Origin: Xanthomonas indica | GTDB taxonomy: Bacteria; Pseudomonadota; Gammaproteobacteria; Xanthomonadales; Xanthomonadaceae | Direction of reading: 5' to 3' | Length of the DNA stretch: 64,000 bases | Assembly (NCBI RefSeq): GCF_040529045.1 | Contig: NZ_CP131914.1 | Coordinates: forward strand, 3,642,501-3,706,500 | Shown here: one piece after another, positions 17,028 to 31,763 of the stretch | How positions within the stretch are numbered: the first letter of the stretch is position 1 | How the letters are laid out: each line of letters begins with the position of its first letter | Notes under the pieces: generated by a model | Seen by the model: the letters and a program-made list of their open reading frames with translations, nothing else | What the model was told of the DNA's origin: nothing | The model's database searches: none | Position numbers and translations under genes: made by a program

Positions 17028-17870
17028 ATGAACATCGTTGTCAAAGAAGACCTCAAGGCCTATATCGATCCGCTGACCCCCGACGAGTACGCCGCGCTGG
17101 AACGCAGCCTGCTGGCCGAGGGCTGCCGCGACGCGCTGGTGCTGTGGGGCGACATCCTGGTCGATGGGCACAACCGCTACGGCATCTGCCAGAAGCACGG
17201 CCTGCCGTTCCAGACCGTGCAGAACACCCGCTTCCAGTCGCTGCAGGACGTGCACCTGTGGATGATCGATCAGCACCTGGGCCGGCGCAGCGTCTCCGAT
17301 TTCCAGCGCGGCGTGCTGGCGCTGCGCAAGCGCGAGATCCTCGCCGAGCGGCGCGCCAGTGCGGCCGCCGCGGACGCACCGGCGGCCGACGCCGCCGAGC
17401 TGGACGCTGCTGCCGCCGAGGCGACGAGCGACGCCGATACGCCGCCCTGGGCCGACGCGCCGGCGCCGTTGAGCCGTGCCGACCTGGCGCGCGTGGCGCG
17501 GCTCAGCAACAGCCAGGTGGTGCAGATCGAGAAGATCCAGAAGCAGGCCGCCGCCGAAGTGGTGGAAGCGGTCAAGTCCGGTGCGATCTCGATCAATGCC
17601 GCCGCCGCGGTGGCCAGCCTGCCCGAGGAGGAACAGCGTGCCGCGGCGATGGCCGGCAAGGACGAACTGAAGCAGGCCGCCAAGCGCGCCCGCGAGTCCA
17701 AGCGCAAGCCCAAACCGGCGCCGCCGGCCGCGTCCGAAGACGCGGCTCCAGCAGCGGACGCCGACGGCGAGGCGACGCTGGCATTGCGCCAGCGCGTGGC
17801 CGAGCTCGAAGCCGAGAACCAGGCGCTGCGCGAGGAAGTGGCGGCGCTGCGCGCGCAGTTGCCGGGCTGA
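17028..17870 (+). CDS. ParB N-terminal-domain protein with coiled coil
   Basis: 280 residues. The first 100 (VLWGDILVDGHNRYGICQKH and following) have the ParB/sulfiredoxin-like fold, with the DGHNR motif that in ParB relatives lies in the CTP-binding pocket. The middle carries an HTH-like stretch, SRADLARVARLSNSQVVQIE, and the end is Ala/Lys-rich with a heptad coiled coil (LRQRVAELEAENQALREEVA). There is no adjacent parA, so this is not a chromosome-partition pair; it looks like a free-standing DNA-binding or regulatory ParB-like protein. ATG 17028 is chosen over the TTG one codon earlier. Confidence 0.8.
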   Translation: MNIVVKEDLKAYIDPLTPDEYAALERSLLAEGCRDALVLWGDILVDGHNRYGICQKHGLPFQTVQNTRFQSLQDVHLWMIDQHLGRRSVSDFQRGVLALRKREILAERRASAAAADAPAADAAELDAAAAEATSDADTPPWADAPAPLSRADLARVARLSNSQVVQIEKIQKQAAAEVVEAVKSGAISINAAAAVASLPEEEQRAAAMAGKDELKQAAKRARESKRKPKPAPPAASEDAAPAADADGEATLALRQRVAELEAENQALREEVAALRAQLPG

Positions 17871-17960
17871 TCCACGCGCACGCGTCTCCGGCGCCCCGCC
17901 GGAGACGGCGGCCACCGTCCATGCAGCCGCGCTCACCGCGCACTGCGTAGACTCGTCCGC

Positions 17961-19262
17961 ATGAGCGTGTCTTCCGGCCCCACCCTGCCCCCCGATCCGC
18001 GCCGCGCGCAGTTGCAGCGCATGAAGCTGCTGGCGGCGCTGTTGCTGCTGGCGATGCTGTGCGGCTTCCTGCTCAGCCATGCCATGGGCCTGCACGGCGT
18101 GTGGGCCTGGGTCGGTGCGTTCTGCGAAGCGGCCACGGTCGGCGCGCTGGCCGACTGGTTCGCGGTGGTGGCGCTGTTCCGGCATCCGCTGGGCCTGCCG
18201 ATTCCGCACACCGCGATCATCCCGCACGGCAAGGCGCGCATCGCCGACAGCCTGGCGGTGTTCGTGCGCGACCAGTTCCTGGAACCGGGCGCGTTGCTTG
18301 CCAAGCTCAACGCCTTCGATCCCGCGGCGCGGCTGGGCCAGTGGCTGGCCGAACCGGCGCAGTCGGCGCGGCTGGCCGACCTCGCCCGCGGCTGGGCGCT
18401 GCAGGCGCTGGACCTGCTGGACGAGGCCGCAGTGCGGCGCCGCATCCACGGCTTCGTGGTGGCGCGGCTGCGCGACTGGGACGCCGCGGCCACCGCCGGC
18501 GACATCCTCGGCCTGCTCACCGCCGATGGACGCCACCAGACGCTGCTCGACGAAGCGCTGACCCGGCTCGGCCGGCACCTGGACGATGCCGCGGTCAAGC
18601 AGCGGGTCTCGGCGATGATCGTCAAGTACGCGCGCCGCGAGTGGCCCAAGCTGGTGGGCACCGTGGAATGGGTGAAGCCGGTCGAGGGCATCGCCGACAC
18701 CCTCGCCGAACGCCTGGCGCATGCGCTGCTGGAGGAACTGCAGGAGGTGCTGTCGCAGCCGCAGCACCCGCTGCGCCAGGACTACGAGCGCTGGCTCGGC
18801 GGCTACGTGCAGCGGCTGCGCGCCGATCCGGCCACCGCCGACAAGGTGCAGGCGCTGAAGCAGCGCCTGATCGAGCACCCAGGCGTGCAGGAGTACGTGC
18901 AGGGCCTGTGGGACCAGATCCATGCGGCGCTTCGCGAGGACCTGTCGCGCCAGGACGGCGCGCTGGTGCAGCACCTGCAGCGCGCCCTCGGCGCGCTCGG
19001 CCAATCGCTGGCGCAGGATCCCGCGCTGCGCGAGGCGCTCAACCAGCACCTGCTCGGCGGCGCCGAGCGGCTCACCCAGCGCCTGCGCAGCGGCGTCACC
19101 GAGCACATCGCGCAGACCGTGAAGGGCTGGGACGAACGCCATCTGGTCGAGCAACTGGAGTTGAGCGTCGGCCGCGACCTGCAGTACATCCGCTTCAACG
19201 GCACCCTGGTCGGCGGGCTGATCGGGCTGGCGCTGCACGCTGCCGTCACGCTGCTTGGCTGA
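17961..19262 (+). CDS. DUF445 family membrane protein
   Basis: 433 residues. An N-terminal membrane segment (MKLLAALLLLAMLCGFLLSH) is followed by the family signature FCEAATVGALADWFAVVALF and RHPLGLPIPHTAIIPHGKAR. A long helical domain and a C-terminal hydrophobic segment (GTLVGGLIGLALHAAVTLLG) complete the protein, which would place the helical part between two membrane anchors. This matches E. coli YjiN-type DUF445 proteins, whose role is unknown. It appears to be a single-gene unit. Confidence 0.93.
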   Translation: MSVSSGPTLPPDPRRAQLQRMKLLAALLLLAMLCGFLLSHAMGLHGVWAWVGAFCEAATVGALADWFAVVALFRHPLGLPIPHTAIIPHGKARIADSLAVFVRDQFLEPGALLAKLNAFDPAARLGQWLAEPAQSARLADLARGWALQALDLLDEAAVRRRIHGFVVARLRDWDAAATAGDILGLLTADGRHQTLLDEALTRLGRHLDDAAVKQRVSAMIVKYARREWPKLVGTVEWVKPVEGIADTLAERLAHALLEELQEVLSQPQHPLRQDYERWLGGYVQRLRADPATADKVQALKQRLIEHPGVQEYVQGLWDQIHAALREDLSRQDGALVQHLQRALGALGQSLAQDPALREALNQHLLGGAERLTQRLRSGVTEHIAQTVKGWDERHLVEQLELSVGRDLQYIRFNGTLVGGLIGLALHAAVTLLG

Positions 19263-19561
19263 GCGTGGATGACGAGGATGCAATGCCCCGCTCGCGCGGT
19301 TGGCCAGGCGCCGACCCGCGACGCGATGCAGACACACCGTGTCGCGGATCGCCTGTCCGCGATACAGCGTGCCATCCACGCAGCAAGGTGTAGACACGCC
19401 TCGGCTCTCTCGCCGGCAGGGCTGGCGCGGCGGCGCCGCCCGCGCTAGCGTTGCGGGATGGCCTGCGGAACGTTCGCCGTCACTGTGAACGCCATTCCGC
19501 AACCAGCCCGGGGGAAGCCGATGCGCGTGCCGAACGCGCGTTCGCCAAAGGAAGGGGGAGC

Positions 19562-23638
<4,077 letters not shown>

Positions 23639-23660
23639 GCGCGCGTAACGAGACACCACC

Positions 23661-24704
23661 ATGACCCAGCCGTGCATTCTCTGTGTCGACGACGAACCCA
23701 GCAACCTGGCGCTGATCCGGCAGCTGCTGCGCGAGGACTACGCGCTGGTGTTCGCCAAGAACGGCGCCGAAGCGCTGCGCGGGGTGGCCAAGCACCGTCC
23801 GGCGCTGATCCTGCTGGACGTCGACCTGCCCGACGTCGACGGCTACACCCTCGCCCGCACGCTCAAGGAAGATGCGCGCAGTGCGGCGATCCCGATCATC
23901 TTCGTCACCGGCAAGGACAAGGACACCGACGAGAGCATCGGCTTCGACGCCGGCGGCGTGGACTACATCACCAAGCCGTACTCGCCGAGCATCCTGCGCG
24001 CGCGGGTGCGCACGCACCTGTCGCTGGTCAGCGCCGCCAGCCTCGCCGACAGCCACCGCGCCGCGATCGAGATGCTGGGCATGGCCGGCCACTACAGCGA
24101 CTCGGATACCGGCACCCACATCTGGCGCATGGCCGCCTACGCCCGTGCGCTGGCGCTGGCCGCCGGCTGGTCGCGCGAGGACGCCGACCTGCTGGAACAG
24201 GCCGCGCCGATGCACGACACCGGCAAGATCGGCATCCCCGATGCGGTGCTGAAGAAGCCCGGGCCGCTGGACGCGGACGAGTGGCAGGTGATGAAGCGGC
24301 ACCCGCGGATCGGCTACGACATCCTCAGCCGCAGCAGCGCGCCGCTGTTCCGTCTCGCCGCCGAGGTGTCCCTGTACCACCACGAGCACTGGGACGGCGG
24401 CGGTTACCCGGCCGGCCTGTCCGGCACGCAGATTCCCGAATCGGCACGGATCGTGGCGCTGGCCGACGTGTTCGACGCCCTCACCTCGCCGCGCCCGTAC
24501 AAGGACGCATGGCCGCTGGAACAGGCCTTGGCGCTGTTCCGCGACAAGTCCGGCAGCCAGTTCGAGCCGCGCCTGGTGCAGTTGTTCGAGGCGATCCTGC
24601 CGCAGATCCTGCAGATCCAGGCGTACTGGAACGAACGCGAAGCCGGGGAAGACCCGCCGCAACGCGGCAAGGCGCAGATCCCCTTGCGGCATCACGGCAG
24701 CTGA
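23661..24704 (+). CDS. Response regulator with HD-GYP domain (c-di-GMP phosphodiesterase)
   Basis: 347 residues. N-terminal receiver (1-120) with [10 protein letters not shown], phosphorylatable Asp in [14 protein letters not shown], and Lys in ITKPYSP. C-terminal HD-GYP domain with the metal pair His185-Asp186 in [10 protein letters not shown], then [11 protein letters not shown] (Gly248-Tyr249-Pro250). These residues are those of active c-di-GMP phosphodiesterases such as RpfG. The gene starts 22 bp after the hybrid kinase and is almost certainly co-transcribed; phosphotransfer from the kinase HPt (His1219) to this receiver is the expected circuit. Confidence 0.95.
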   Translation: MTQPCILCVDDEPSNLALIRQLLREDYALVFAKNGAEALRGVAKHRPALILLDVDLPDVDGYTLARTLKEDARSAAIPIIFVTGKDKDTDESIGFDAGGVDYITKPYSPSILRARVRTHLSLVSAASLADSHRAAIEMLGMAGHYSDSDTGTHIWRMAAYARALALAAGWSREDADLLEQAAPMHDTGKIGIPDAVLKKPGPLDADEWQVMKRHPRIGYDILSRSSAPLFRLAAEVSLYHHEHWDGGGYPAGLSGTQIPESARIVALADVFDALTSPRPYKDAWPLEQALALFRDKSGSQFEPRLVQLFEAILPQILQIQAYWNEREAGEDPPQRGKAQIPLRHHGS

Positions 24705-24710
24705 TACACG

Positions 24711-24905
24711 CCCCTCTCCCCCCGGGAGAGGGGTTGGGATGAGGGTACGGCGCGAAGCGACTGGCAGAGATTGAGGACACGAGGCTTCGCCCGCACCCTC
24801 ACCCGCCCCTTCGGGGCACCATCTCCCGGATGGAGAAGGAACAGCGCACTACGCTCCGCGACAGGCGTTACCGGTAACGCCCATCGCGGCTGAAGCGGCT
24901 CCTAC
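24711..24905. repeat. Convergent intergenic repeats with hairpin
   Basis: Between the convergent HD-GYP and rlmKL genes. 24711-24733 is a perfect 10-bp-stem hairpin (CCCCTCTCCC, 3-bp loop), followed by the 'GGATGAGGGTACGG' type repeat seen again near 57.7-58.1 kb. An inverted copy of the GTAGGAGCGGCTTCAGCC family occurs at 24884-24905. Possible shared transcript end; no gene. Confidence 0.75.
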
Positions 24906-24932
24906 GAGGTACCCGCGCGCGCAGCGCCTCCA

Positions 24933-27107
24933 TCAACGCCGCCGCAAGCGCCAGGCGCGGTGGATGCGCGGGTTGCGCTCGAAATCCGGATCGATGGTCT
25001 GCGCGCTGATCTCCTCGCACACCGCGAACTCGGCCAGCGCGTTCTCGTCCAGCTTGAAGCGGCGGAAGTTGTTGGAGAAGTACAGCACGCCCTCGGGCAT
25101 CAGCCGTGCCACCGCCGCACGCAACAGCCGCACGTGCTCGCGCTGGATGTCGAAATCCTCGGCACGCGCGGAATTGGAGAAGGTCGGCGGGTCGCAGAAG
25201 ATCACGTCGTAGCGGTTCTTCTCCGCCTCCAGCCAGCTCAGCGCGTCGGCCTGCACCAGCCGGTGCTGGGCGCCGCCCTTGCCGTTGAACGCCAGGTTGT
25301 CGGCGCACCACTGCAGGTAGGTGCCGGACAGGTCCACGCTGGTGGTGGAATCGGCGCCGGCCACCGCCGCCTGCACGCTGGCCACGCCGGTGTAGCAGAA
25401 CAGATTGAGGAAGCGCTTGCCGCGCGCCTGCTGCGCCATCGTCCCGCGCAGTGGGCGATGGTCGAGGAACAGCCCGGTATCCAGGTAGTCGAACAGGTTC
25501 ACCCGCAGCAGCGCCTCGTGCTCGCGCACCACCAGGAACTCGCCGCGCTGCTCGAAACGGCCGTACTTGCTGCCGCCCTTGCCGCGCTCGCGGGTCTTGA
25601 GCGCCACCTGTTCGGCCGGCACCGCGAACACCTCGCGCGCGGCCGCCAGCAGTTCGTTGCGGCGGCGGCGCACGTCCGCATCGGGAATGCTGTCCGGCGC
25701 CGCGTATTCCTGCACGTGCAGGAAGGTGCGCGCCTGGCCGCCGTCTTCATGGTACACGTCGATCGCCGCCGCGTACTCGGGCAGGTCGGCGTCGTAGGCG
25801 CGGTAGCAGCTGACCCGCTCGCGCGCGCGCCAACTCTTGAACTTGCGCAGGTTCTTGCGCAGGCGGTTGGCGACCATCTGCGCGCCGTCGCTGAGCGCGC
25901 GCGGTTCCTCGCTGGCAGCGGCCCGCGGCGCGACCGCGATCGGGTCGCAGACGATCAACGGGCACTCCAGCGCGCCGTTGAACATCTGGTACTTCTTGGC
26001 CGCGCGCAGGCCGGTGGCATAGGCCAGTTCGTCGCTGCCGCACAGCAGGCTGGCGCGCCATTGCGGCACCGCCCGCTTGAGCGCATCGCCCAGGCGCCGG
26101 TACAGCGCCGCGTCGGCGGCCAGGCGCTCGTCGTAGGGCGGATTGCACACCACCGTGCCCAGCGCCTGCGCCGGCGCAGGCAATGCGGCGACATCGTGCA
26201 CGGCGAAGGCGATCGCCTCGGCCACGCCGGCCGCCTGCGCGTTCTCGCGCGCCGCGCGCAGCGCATGCGGGTCGATGTCGCTGCCGTACAGCACCGGGCG
26301 CAATGCGGCGCGACCGGTTTCGGCACGCTGCCGCGCCTCGGCCAGCAGCGCACGCCAGGCCGCCAGGTCGAACCCCAGCCAGCGGCTCGGCGCGGCATCG
26401 GCATCGGTGTCGCCGCGCTGCTGCGCCGCCAGTTCGCCGCGCAGCAGGCCCGGCGCCACCTCGGCGGCCATCAGCGCGCCTTCGATCAGCAGCGTGCCGC
26501 TGCCGCACATCGGATCCAGCAACCCGCCGCCTTGCGCATACAGCGCCGGCCATTGCCCGCGCAGCAACACCGCCGCGGCCAGGTTCTCCTTCAGCGGCGC
26601 CTCGTTCTGCGCCTGGCGCCAGCCGCGCCGGTGCAGCGAACCGCCGCCCAGGTCCACCGACAGCGTGGCGCGGCCCTTGCGCAGCGACAGGTTCAGGCGC
26701 AGGTCCGGGTGTTCCACATCCACCGACGGCCGCTCCAGGCCCTCGCCGCGCAGCGTGTCCACCACCGCATCCTTGACCCGCTGCGCGGCGAAGCGCGCAT
26801 GGGTGATGCCGGTGCCGGACACATGCGCGTCCACCGCCAGGGTGTGCTGCGGCGCCAGATGGCTGCGCCACTGCAGCGCGGCCACGCCGGCGTACAGCGC
26901 CGCCTCGTCGGGGCAGTCGAAGGACTGCAACGGCCACAGCACGCGGCTGGCCAGGCGCGACCACAGCACCGCGCGTTGCGCGTCCTGCAGGCTGCCTTCG
27001 GCATTGACGCCGGCGACGGTGGCGGTGGCCTGGGCCACGCCGAGCGCGAGCAGCTCATCGACGAGCAGGTATTCCAGGCCCTTGGCGCAGGAGACGAAGA
27101 ATTTCAC
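24933..27107 (-). CDS. rlmL: Bifunctional 23S rRNA methyltransferase RlmKL
   Basis: 724 residues from GTG 27107. It methylates 23S rRNA at G2445 (N2) and G2069 (N7) in the family. Order: ferredoxin-like/THUMP region ([20 protein letters not shown], residues 1-150); first methyltransferase with [20 protein letters not shown] and catalytic [11 protein letters not shown]; linker; second methyltransferase with [20 protein letters not shown] and [12 protein letters not shown]. Length matches the fused E. coli protein (702). The GTG start is chosen because the family begins M/V-KFFVSC; a longer in-frame extension lacks similarity. Confidence 0.96.
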   Translation of the reverse strand: MKFFVSCAKGLEYLLVDELLALGVAQATATVAGVNAEGSLQDAQRAVLWSRLASRVLWPLQSFDCPDEAALYAGVAALQWRSHLAPQHTLAVDAHVSGTGITHARFAAQRVKDAVVDTLRGEGLERPSVDVEHPDLRLNLSLRKGRATLSVDLGGGSLHRRGWRQAQNEAPLKENLAAAVLLRGQWPALYAQGGGLLDPMCGSGTLLIEGALMAAEVAPGLLRGELAAQQRGDTDADAAPSRWLGFDLAAWRALLAEARQRAETGRAALRPVLYGSDIDPHALRAARENAQAAGVAEAIAFAVHDVAALPAPAQALGTVVCNPPYDERLAADAALYRRLGDALKRAVPQWRASLLCGSDELAYATGLRAAKKYQMFNGALECPLIVCDPIAVAPRAAASEEPRALSDGAQMVANRLRKNLRKFKSWRARERVSCYRAYDADLPEYAAAIDVYHEDGGQARTFLHVQEYAAPDSIPDADVRRRRNELLAAAREVFAVPAEQVALKTRERGKGGSKYGRFEQRGEFLVVREHEALLRVNLFDYLDTGLFLDHRPLRGTMAQQARGKRFLNLFCYTGVASVQAAVAGADSTTSVDLSGTYLQWCADNLAFNGKGGAQHRLVQADALSWLEAEKNRYDVIFCDPPTFSNSARAEDFDIQREHVRLLRAAVARLMPEGVLYFSNNFRRFKLDENALAEFAVCEEISAQTIDPDFERNPRIHRAWRLRRR

Positions 27108-27445
27108 GGAAGGCGGACCAGGACGGACGGGAGGGAGGCACGGCGGACGCCGCGCGCGTGGCGCATCGCAGCGCCGGATCCGGCGTTGCCGCGGCCGCGG
27201 CCGCGGATCGGGGTGAGCACGCGAACGCACCGCACCGGAACGGCGCGCAGAATACCACAGGGCCTGCGCGCGCCTGCCTGCTGCGCAGGTCCTGGCGCAG
27301 TGCACGCCGCGCCGCCACTGGCCTCGTCCGCCTGGCATGGAGAGGCCGCCCACCGGCGCTTGCCTGGCCACCGACCCAGCGCCGTGACAGCTGCAGGCGG
27401 CGCTGCAGACGCGCCCGCCCATGGCCGTGGCACACAACGCATCGC

Positions 27446-28375
27446 TCAATGCGAGGCCACGAATCCGGCCCCTGGCGCGGCCGGCGGCACCGCGAACTCG
27501 GCGCGCATGCGCCGCGCCTCGGCCATCGGCGGCCGGCCGAACAGACGTTTGAACTCGCGGCTGAACTGCGAGGCGCTCTCGTAGCCGACCGCGTGGCAGG
27601 CGCCCGCTGCGGTCATGCCCTCGCGCGCCATCAGCAGGCGCGCCTGGTGCAGGCGGATCGATTTCAGGTACTGCATCGGCGCGACCCGGGTCACCGCCTT
27701 GAAATGCGCATGGAACGACGGCGTGCTCATCCCGGCCTCGCGCGCCAGCTCCGCCACGTCGAGACGCCGCGCGTGGTCGCGGTGGATGCGTTGCAGGGCG
27801 CGACCGACGCGGCCGAAGTGGCCTTGTTGCGCCAGGGCAGCGCGCAGCCCATGGCCTTGCGGTCCGGTCAGCACGCGGAAGTACACCTCCCGCACGAGGG
27901 CGCGGCCGAGGATGGCCGCGTCCAGCGGGTGGCTCAGCGCCTGCAGCAGGCGCTGCACGGTCTGCCGCAACGCTGCGTCCATCGGACTGGACACCATGCT
28001 CGCCGGCGCCTGCGCGAGCGGCACCGGACCGGCCTGGTCCAACTCGACCAGCAGCCCCGCCGCAAGCTGGAAATCCAGATGCAGGTACAGCGCCAGCAGC
28101 GGCCGCTCCGCGCTGCCATCGGACTGCATGGTGAAGGGCACCGGGACGGCGACGGACAGGTAGTGCTGCTCGTCGTAGACGTACACCGCATCGCCGAAAT
28201 GCCCACGCTTGGCGCCCTGGCAGACGATGACGATGCCCGGGTCGTACAGCACCGGCGTGTCGGTCAACGGCCGGTCCGAACGCAGCACGCGGACATCTGG
28301 CAATGCGGTCAGGGTGTAGCCCTCCTGCGGTGCCAGGGCACGCAGCAAGTCCACGGAACTGGCGGAAGACGTCAT
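27446..28375 (-). CDS. AraC family transcriptional regulator
   Basis: 309 residues. N-terminal AraC_N-type sensor domain ([31 protein letters not shown]). C-terminal double helix-turn-helix: [20 protein letters not shown] then [20 protein letters not shown], ending [16 protein letters not shown]. Start ATG 28375 is preferred to the upstream 28408 because it leaves a 89-bp divergent promoter region. It is divergent from the SDR gene, the usual arrangement for AraC-type activators of oxidoreductases (YqhC-like). It probably controls that gene in response to an aldehyde or other small molecule; inferred. Confidence 0.92.
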   Translation of the reverse strand: MTSSASSVDLLRALAPQEGYTLTALPDVRVLRSDRPLTDTPVLYDPGIVIVCQGAKRGHFGDAVYVYDEQHYLSVAVPVPFTMQSDGSAERPLLALYLHLDFQLAAGLLVELDQAGPVPLAQAPASMVSSPMDAALRQTVQRLLQALSHPLDAAILGRALVREVYFRVLTGPQGHGLRAALAQQGHFGRVGRALQRIHRDHARRLDVAELAREAGMSTPSFHAHFKAVTRVAPMQYLKSIRLHQARLLMAREGMTAAGACHAVGYESASQFSREFKRLFGRPPMAEARRMRAEFAVPPAAPGAGFVASH

Positions 28376-28464
28376 AGAAACAGGCAAGGATCGCAGAGAG
28401 CGCGGCATCGGAGCGGCGCGTCGATCATCGCATCATTCGCCCCTCATCCTCTCGGGAGCGTGCC

Positions 28465-29295
28465 ATGGCACTGCAGAAAACCTTGCTCATCACCGGCGCC
28501 AGCAGCGGCTTCGGCCGCGCGTTGGCTCAAGCGGCGCTGGCGGCCGGACATCGGGTCGTCGGCACCGTGCGCAGCGCGCAGGCGCGGCAGGAGTTCGAGG
28601 CGCTCGGCGCCGGGGCGATCGGCCGTGTGCTGGACGTCACCGACGTCGAGGCCATTCCCGGCCTCGTCGCCGAACTCGAAGCCACGGTCGGGCCGCTGGA
28701 CGTGCTGGTCAACAATGCCGGTTACGGCCACGAAGGGATCCTGGAGGAATCGCCTCTGGATGCACTGCGGCGCCAACTCGACGTCAACGTGGTCGGCGCC
28801 GTGGCGATGATGCAGGCGGTCCTGCCCTCCATGCGGCAGCGTCGCCGCGGGCACATCGTCAACATCACCTCGATGGGTGGCTTCATCACCATGCCCGGCA
28901 TCGCCTACTACTGCGGCAGCAAGTTCGCACTGGAGGGCATTTCCGAGGCGCTGGGACAGGAGGTCGCCGCGCTGGGCATCCACGTGACGGCGGTGGCGCC
29001 AGGGTCGTTCCGCACCGACTGGGCGGGCCGTTCGATGGTCAGGACGCCGCGCAGCATCGCCGACTACGACGCGCTGTTCGATCCGATCCGCGACGCCCGC
29101 CAGGCCAAGAGCGGCCGCCAGCGCGGCGACCCGGCCAAGGCCGCCCAGGCCATGCTGGCGTTGATCGAGGCGCCTGCACCACCTGCGCACCTGCTGCTGG
29201 GCAGCGACGCGCTGGCCCTGGTGCGTGACAAGCTCGACCGCCTGAAGGCGGACATCGCCGCATGGGAGGCGGTGAGCCGTTCCACCGATGCCTGA
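28465..29295 (+). CDS. Short-chain dehydrogenase/reductase
   Basis: 276-residue classical SDR. Cofactor-binding TGASSGFGRALAQAALAAGH (residues 10-29), NNAG at LDVLVNNAGYGHEG, catalytic Ser in VNITSMGG and Tyr-x-x-x-Lys in YYCGSKFALEG. NAD(P)-dependent; substrate unknown. The arrangement with a divergent AraC regulator suggests it is inducible. The ATG follows GGGAGCG. Confidence 0.93.
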   Translation: MALQKTLLITGASSGFGRALAQAALAAGHRVVGTVRSAQARQEFEALGAGAIGRVLDVTDVEAIPGLVAELEATVGPLDVLVNNAGYGHEGILEESPLDALRRQLDVNVVGAVAMMQAVLPSMRQRRRGHIVNITSMGGFITMPGIAYYCGSKFALEGISEALGQEVAALGIHVTAVAPGSFRTDWAGRSMVRTPRSIADYDALFDPIRDARQAKSGRQRGDPAKAAQAMLALIEAPAPPAHLLLGSDALALVRDKLDRLKADIAAWEAVSRSTDA

Positions 29296-29460
29296 GCGGC
29301 GGCCGCCACGCCGGCTGCGACGCGCGCCGACCACCCGGCATCGATGAAGGCTGCCGACTGCGTAGATCACCGCGACAAGGATGCTGGCGCTGTTGCTGCC
29401 CTCCCCCGCTCGCTACGCAACACCCGACGGCACGACCACGTCGACGACAGCGCACGCCAC

Positions 29461-31074
29461 TCACCACGGCGTCAGCCGCCACGCCTCGGCATCGGCCTGC
29501 AAGCGCTGCTGCAGGCACAGCGTGTCGAGGAACGCCGCATCGTGCGAGACCACCAGCAGCGCGCCGGGATACTGCAGCAACACCGCACGCAGCGCGTCGC
29601 GGGACTCGCGGTCCAGGTGGTTGTCGGGCTCGTCCAGCAACAGCAGCTCCGCTGGCGGCGTGCGATAGAACGCGCAGGCCAGCGCGGTCTTCAGCCGTTC
29701 GCCGCCGCTGAGCTGGCCGCAGGGCACGCCGATGCGCTGCGCGTCCAGGCCGAGCAAGGCCAGCCGCGTGCGCAGGTCGGCGGGCGCCATGCCGGGCGCG
29801 GCGGCCTGCAGTTGCGCCAGCGCGGTGGCGGCCGGGTCCAGCAGCGCCAGCGACTGGTCCAGGTGGGCGCTGGCGGCGCATACCCGGCAACTGCCCGACC
29901 GCGCCGGCACCTGCCCGGCCAGCGCGCGCAACAGGGTCGACTTGCCGCTGCCATTGGCCCCGACCACGCCGATCCGCGCGCCGCCCTGCACCACCAGGTC
30001 CAGCGGTTGCCGCGTCGCCGGCGCGAACGGCAGTTGCAGCGCCTGCAGCTCCACCAGGCGCCGGGTCGCCGCATCGGCCGGCGACGGCGCGAACAGCGCC
30101 ACCGGCGCATCGGGCTGCACCTGGCGCGCCGCCTCGGCGATCCGCGCCAGGCTGCGCGCCTGGGTGGCCTGGTGGTCGCGCACGCGCTTGCCGGCGCTGT
30201 CCTGGCTGCGCTGCTTCTGCCGGCCGAGCAGGATCGGCGCCTGGTTGGCCGTGCCGGCCTGCTGCCGCCCGCGCGCACTGCGCCGCTGCTGTCGATCGTG
30301 CTGCGCCTGCCAGGCGGCGCTGTCGCGCGCATGCTGCAGCTTGTGCTGCGCCAGTTCGGCCTGCGCGGCCTCGCGCTCGCGCGCCCGGCACTGCAGGTAG
30401 AACGCGTAGTCGCCACCGTAGTCGCGCAGCCCGCCGGGCGACAGCTCCAGCGTGCGCTGCATGTCCTGCAGCAACAGCGCATCGTGGCTGATCACCAGCA
30501 GGCCGCCCGGCCAGCGCTGCAGCGCTTCGCGCAGGCGCTGCCGCTGTGCCGCGTCCAGGTGCAGGGTCGGCTCGTCCAGGATCAGCGCATCGGCCTCGGC
30601 CAGCCAGGCGCCGATCAGCGCCACCCGCATCGCCTCGCCGCCGCTGAGCGTGGCCGCCGGGCGGTGCGGCTCCAGCGCGCCCAGGTCGTGCGCGTGCAAC
30701 TGCGCCTGCAGGCGCTGGGCGATATCCCAGCGCTCGCCGAGCGCGTCGAAATCCGCCGCGTCGGCGCTGCCGGCCTCGATCCGGGCCAACGCCCGCAACG
30801 CCGCGCCCACGCCGGCCAGGTCGGCGACGGTGGCGTGCGGCGCCGGCGCGATCTGCTGCGGCACGTAATGCAGGCGGCCGTGGCGCACGCAGCGCCCGGC
30901 GCTGGGCGTCAGTTCGCCGGCGAGCAGGCGCGCGAACACGCTCTTGCCGACGCCGTTGCGGCCGACCAGGCCGGTAGGCCGCGCATCGAGCGCGACGTGC
31001 AGATCGGAAAACAGGATCCTGCCATCGGGCAGGACATAAGTCGCGCTGTCCAGCGCAAGCAGCGGATGCGTCAT
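29461..31074 (-). CDS. ABC-F family ATPase
   Basis: 537 residues with two ABC cassettes and no membrane domain, as in ribosome-associated ABC-F proteins. Cassette 1: Walker A GRNGVGKS, signature LSGGEAMR, Walker B ALILDEPTLHLD. Cassette 2: Walker A GANGSGKST, signature LSGGERLK, Walker B LLLLDEPDNHLD. The linker (about 240-315) is charged and helical (RQQRRSARGRQQ), as in the P-site tRNA-interacting motif. GGAGG lies five bases before the ATG at 31074; frames further upstream are not needed. Subfamily (translation factor or antibiotic-resistance type) cannot be decided by eye. Confidence 0.93.
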   Translation of the reverse strand: MTHPLLALDSATYVLPDGRILFSDLHVALDARPTGLVGRNGVGKSVFARLLAGELTPSAGRCVRHGRLHYVPQQIAPAPHATVADLAGVGAALRALARIEAGSADAADFDALGERWDIAQRLQAQLHAHDLGALEPHRPAATLSGGEAMRVALIGAWLAEADALILDEPTLHLDAAQRQRLREALQRWPGGLLVISHDALLLQDMQRTLELSPGGLRDYGGDYAFYLQCRAREREAAQAELAQHKLQHARDSAAWQAQHDRQQRRSARGRQQAGTANQAPILLGRQKQRSQDSAGKRVRDHQATQARSLARIAEAARQVQPDAPVALFAPSPADAATRRLVELQALQLPFAPATRQPLDLVVQGGARIGVVGANGSGKSTLLRALAGQVPARSGSCRVCAASAHLDQSLALLDPAATALAQLQAAAPGMAPADLRTRLALLGLDAQRIGVPCGQLSGGERLKTALACAFYRTPPAELLLLDEPDNHLDRESRDALRAVLLQYPGALLVVSHDAAFLDTLCLQQRLQADAEAWRLTPW

Positions 31075-31241
31075 GGGAACCTCCATGGATGCCGGTCGTG
31101 CCCGCCGATCGCTCGGCAGGTGGGACGAAGGCCGTCGCGAAGACGGCGGCATCAATGGCGCATCGGCGTGGATCCTCGATGAAGGTGCGGGACGATGCTA
31201 GCGCACCCGACCCGTGTCGGGCGAGATCGCGCGGCGCGGGC

Positions 31242-31763
31242 TCAGGGCGCGGACAGGAACGCCGGGTGGTAGGCCACCTCGGCCATCGGCGGCAGGCGTT
31301 CGCCGAAGGCCAGCGCGTGGAAGGCCTCCACCGGCGCGCCCGGCAGGGTCAGCCCCGGTTCCGGGCGAAAGCCGAAGCGTGCGTAGTACGCCGGGTCGCC
31401 CAGCACCACGCAGCCGGCCGCACCCAGCGCCTGCAACTGCGCCAGCGCCTCGCGCACCAGCCGCGCGCCCAGGCCCTGGCGTTGATGTCCCGGTCCCACC
31501 GACAGCGGCCCCAGGCCGTACCAGCCGCGGCTGCCGTCGGACAGGCTCACCGGCGACACCGCCACGTGGCCGACGACGTAGCCCTCGTGCTCGATCACCA
31601 GCGACAGGGTCAGCGCGCCGTCCGCGCGCAACCGCTCGATGATGTCCTGCTCGTCGTGGCGGCTGTGTGCGACGCGGAAGAACGCGACCAGGGTCAGCGC
31701 CTCGATCGCCGCCGCGTCGGCCGGCCGCTCCGCACGCAGGAGCATGTCGCCGGATGCGCTCAC
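31242..31763 (-). CDS. GNAT family N-acetyltransferase
   Basis: 173 residues. Typical GNAT order: MLLRAERPADAAAIEALTLV, beta strands around LVIEHEGYVVGHVAVSPVSL, then the acetyl-CoA loop LSVGPGHQRQGLGARLVREA, then LGDPAYYARFGFRPEPGL. This is the YhbS-like subgroup. The GTG start at 31763 overlaps the TGA of the hydrolase gene by 4 bp; an ATG six codons later (31745) is possible. It is the last gene of a three-gene overlapping operon with the hydrolase and MOSC genes. Substrate unknown. Confidence 0.9.
   Translation of the reverse strand: MSASGDMLLRAERPADAAAIEALTLVAFFRVAHSRHDEQDIIERLRADGALTLSLVIEHEGYVVGHVAVSPVSLSDGSRGWYGLGPLSVGPGHQRQGLGARLVREALAQLQALGAAGCVVLGDPAYYARFGFRPEPGLTLPGAPVEAFHALAFGERLPPMAEVAYHPAFLSAP

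Noticed and set aside
17028-17870. Chromosome partition ParB
   Set aside because: Only the N-terminal fold is shared; there is no parA, parS-like sites or typical ParB C terminus here.
24960-27584. 874-codon plus-strand frame over rlmKL
   Set aside because: Antisense shadow; the minus frame holds both methyltransferase motifs.
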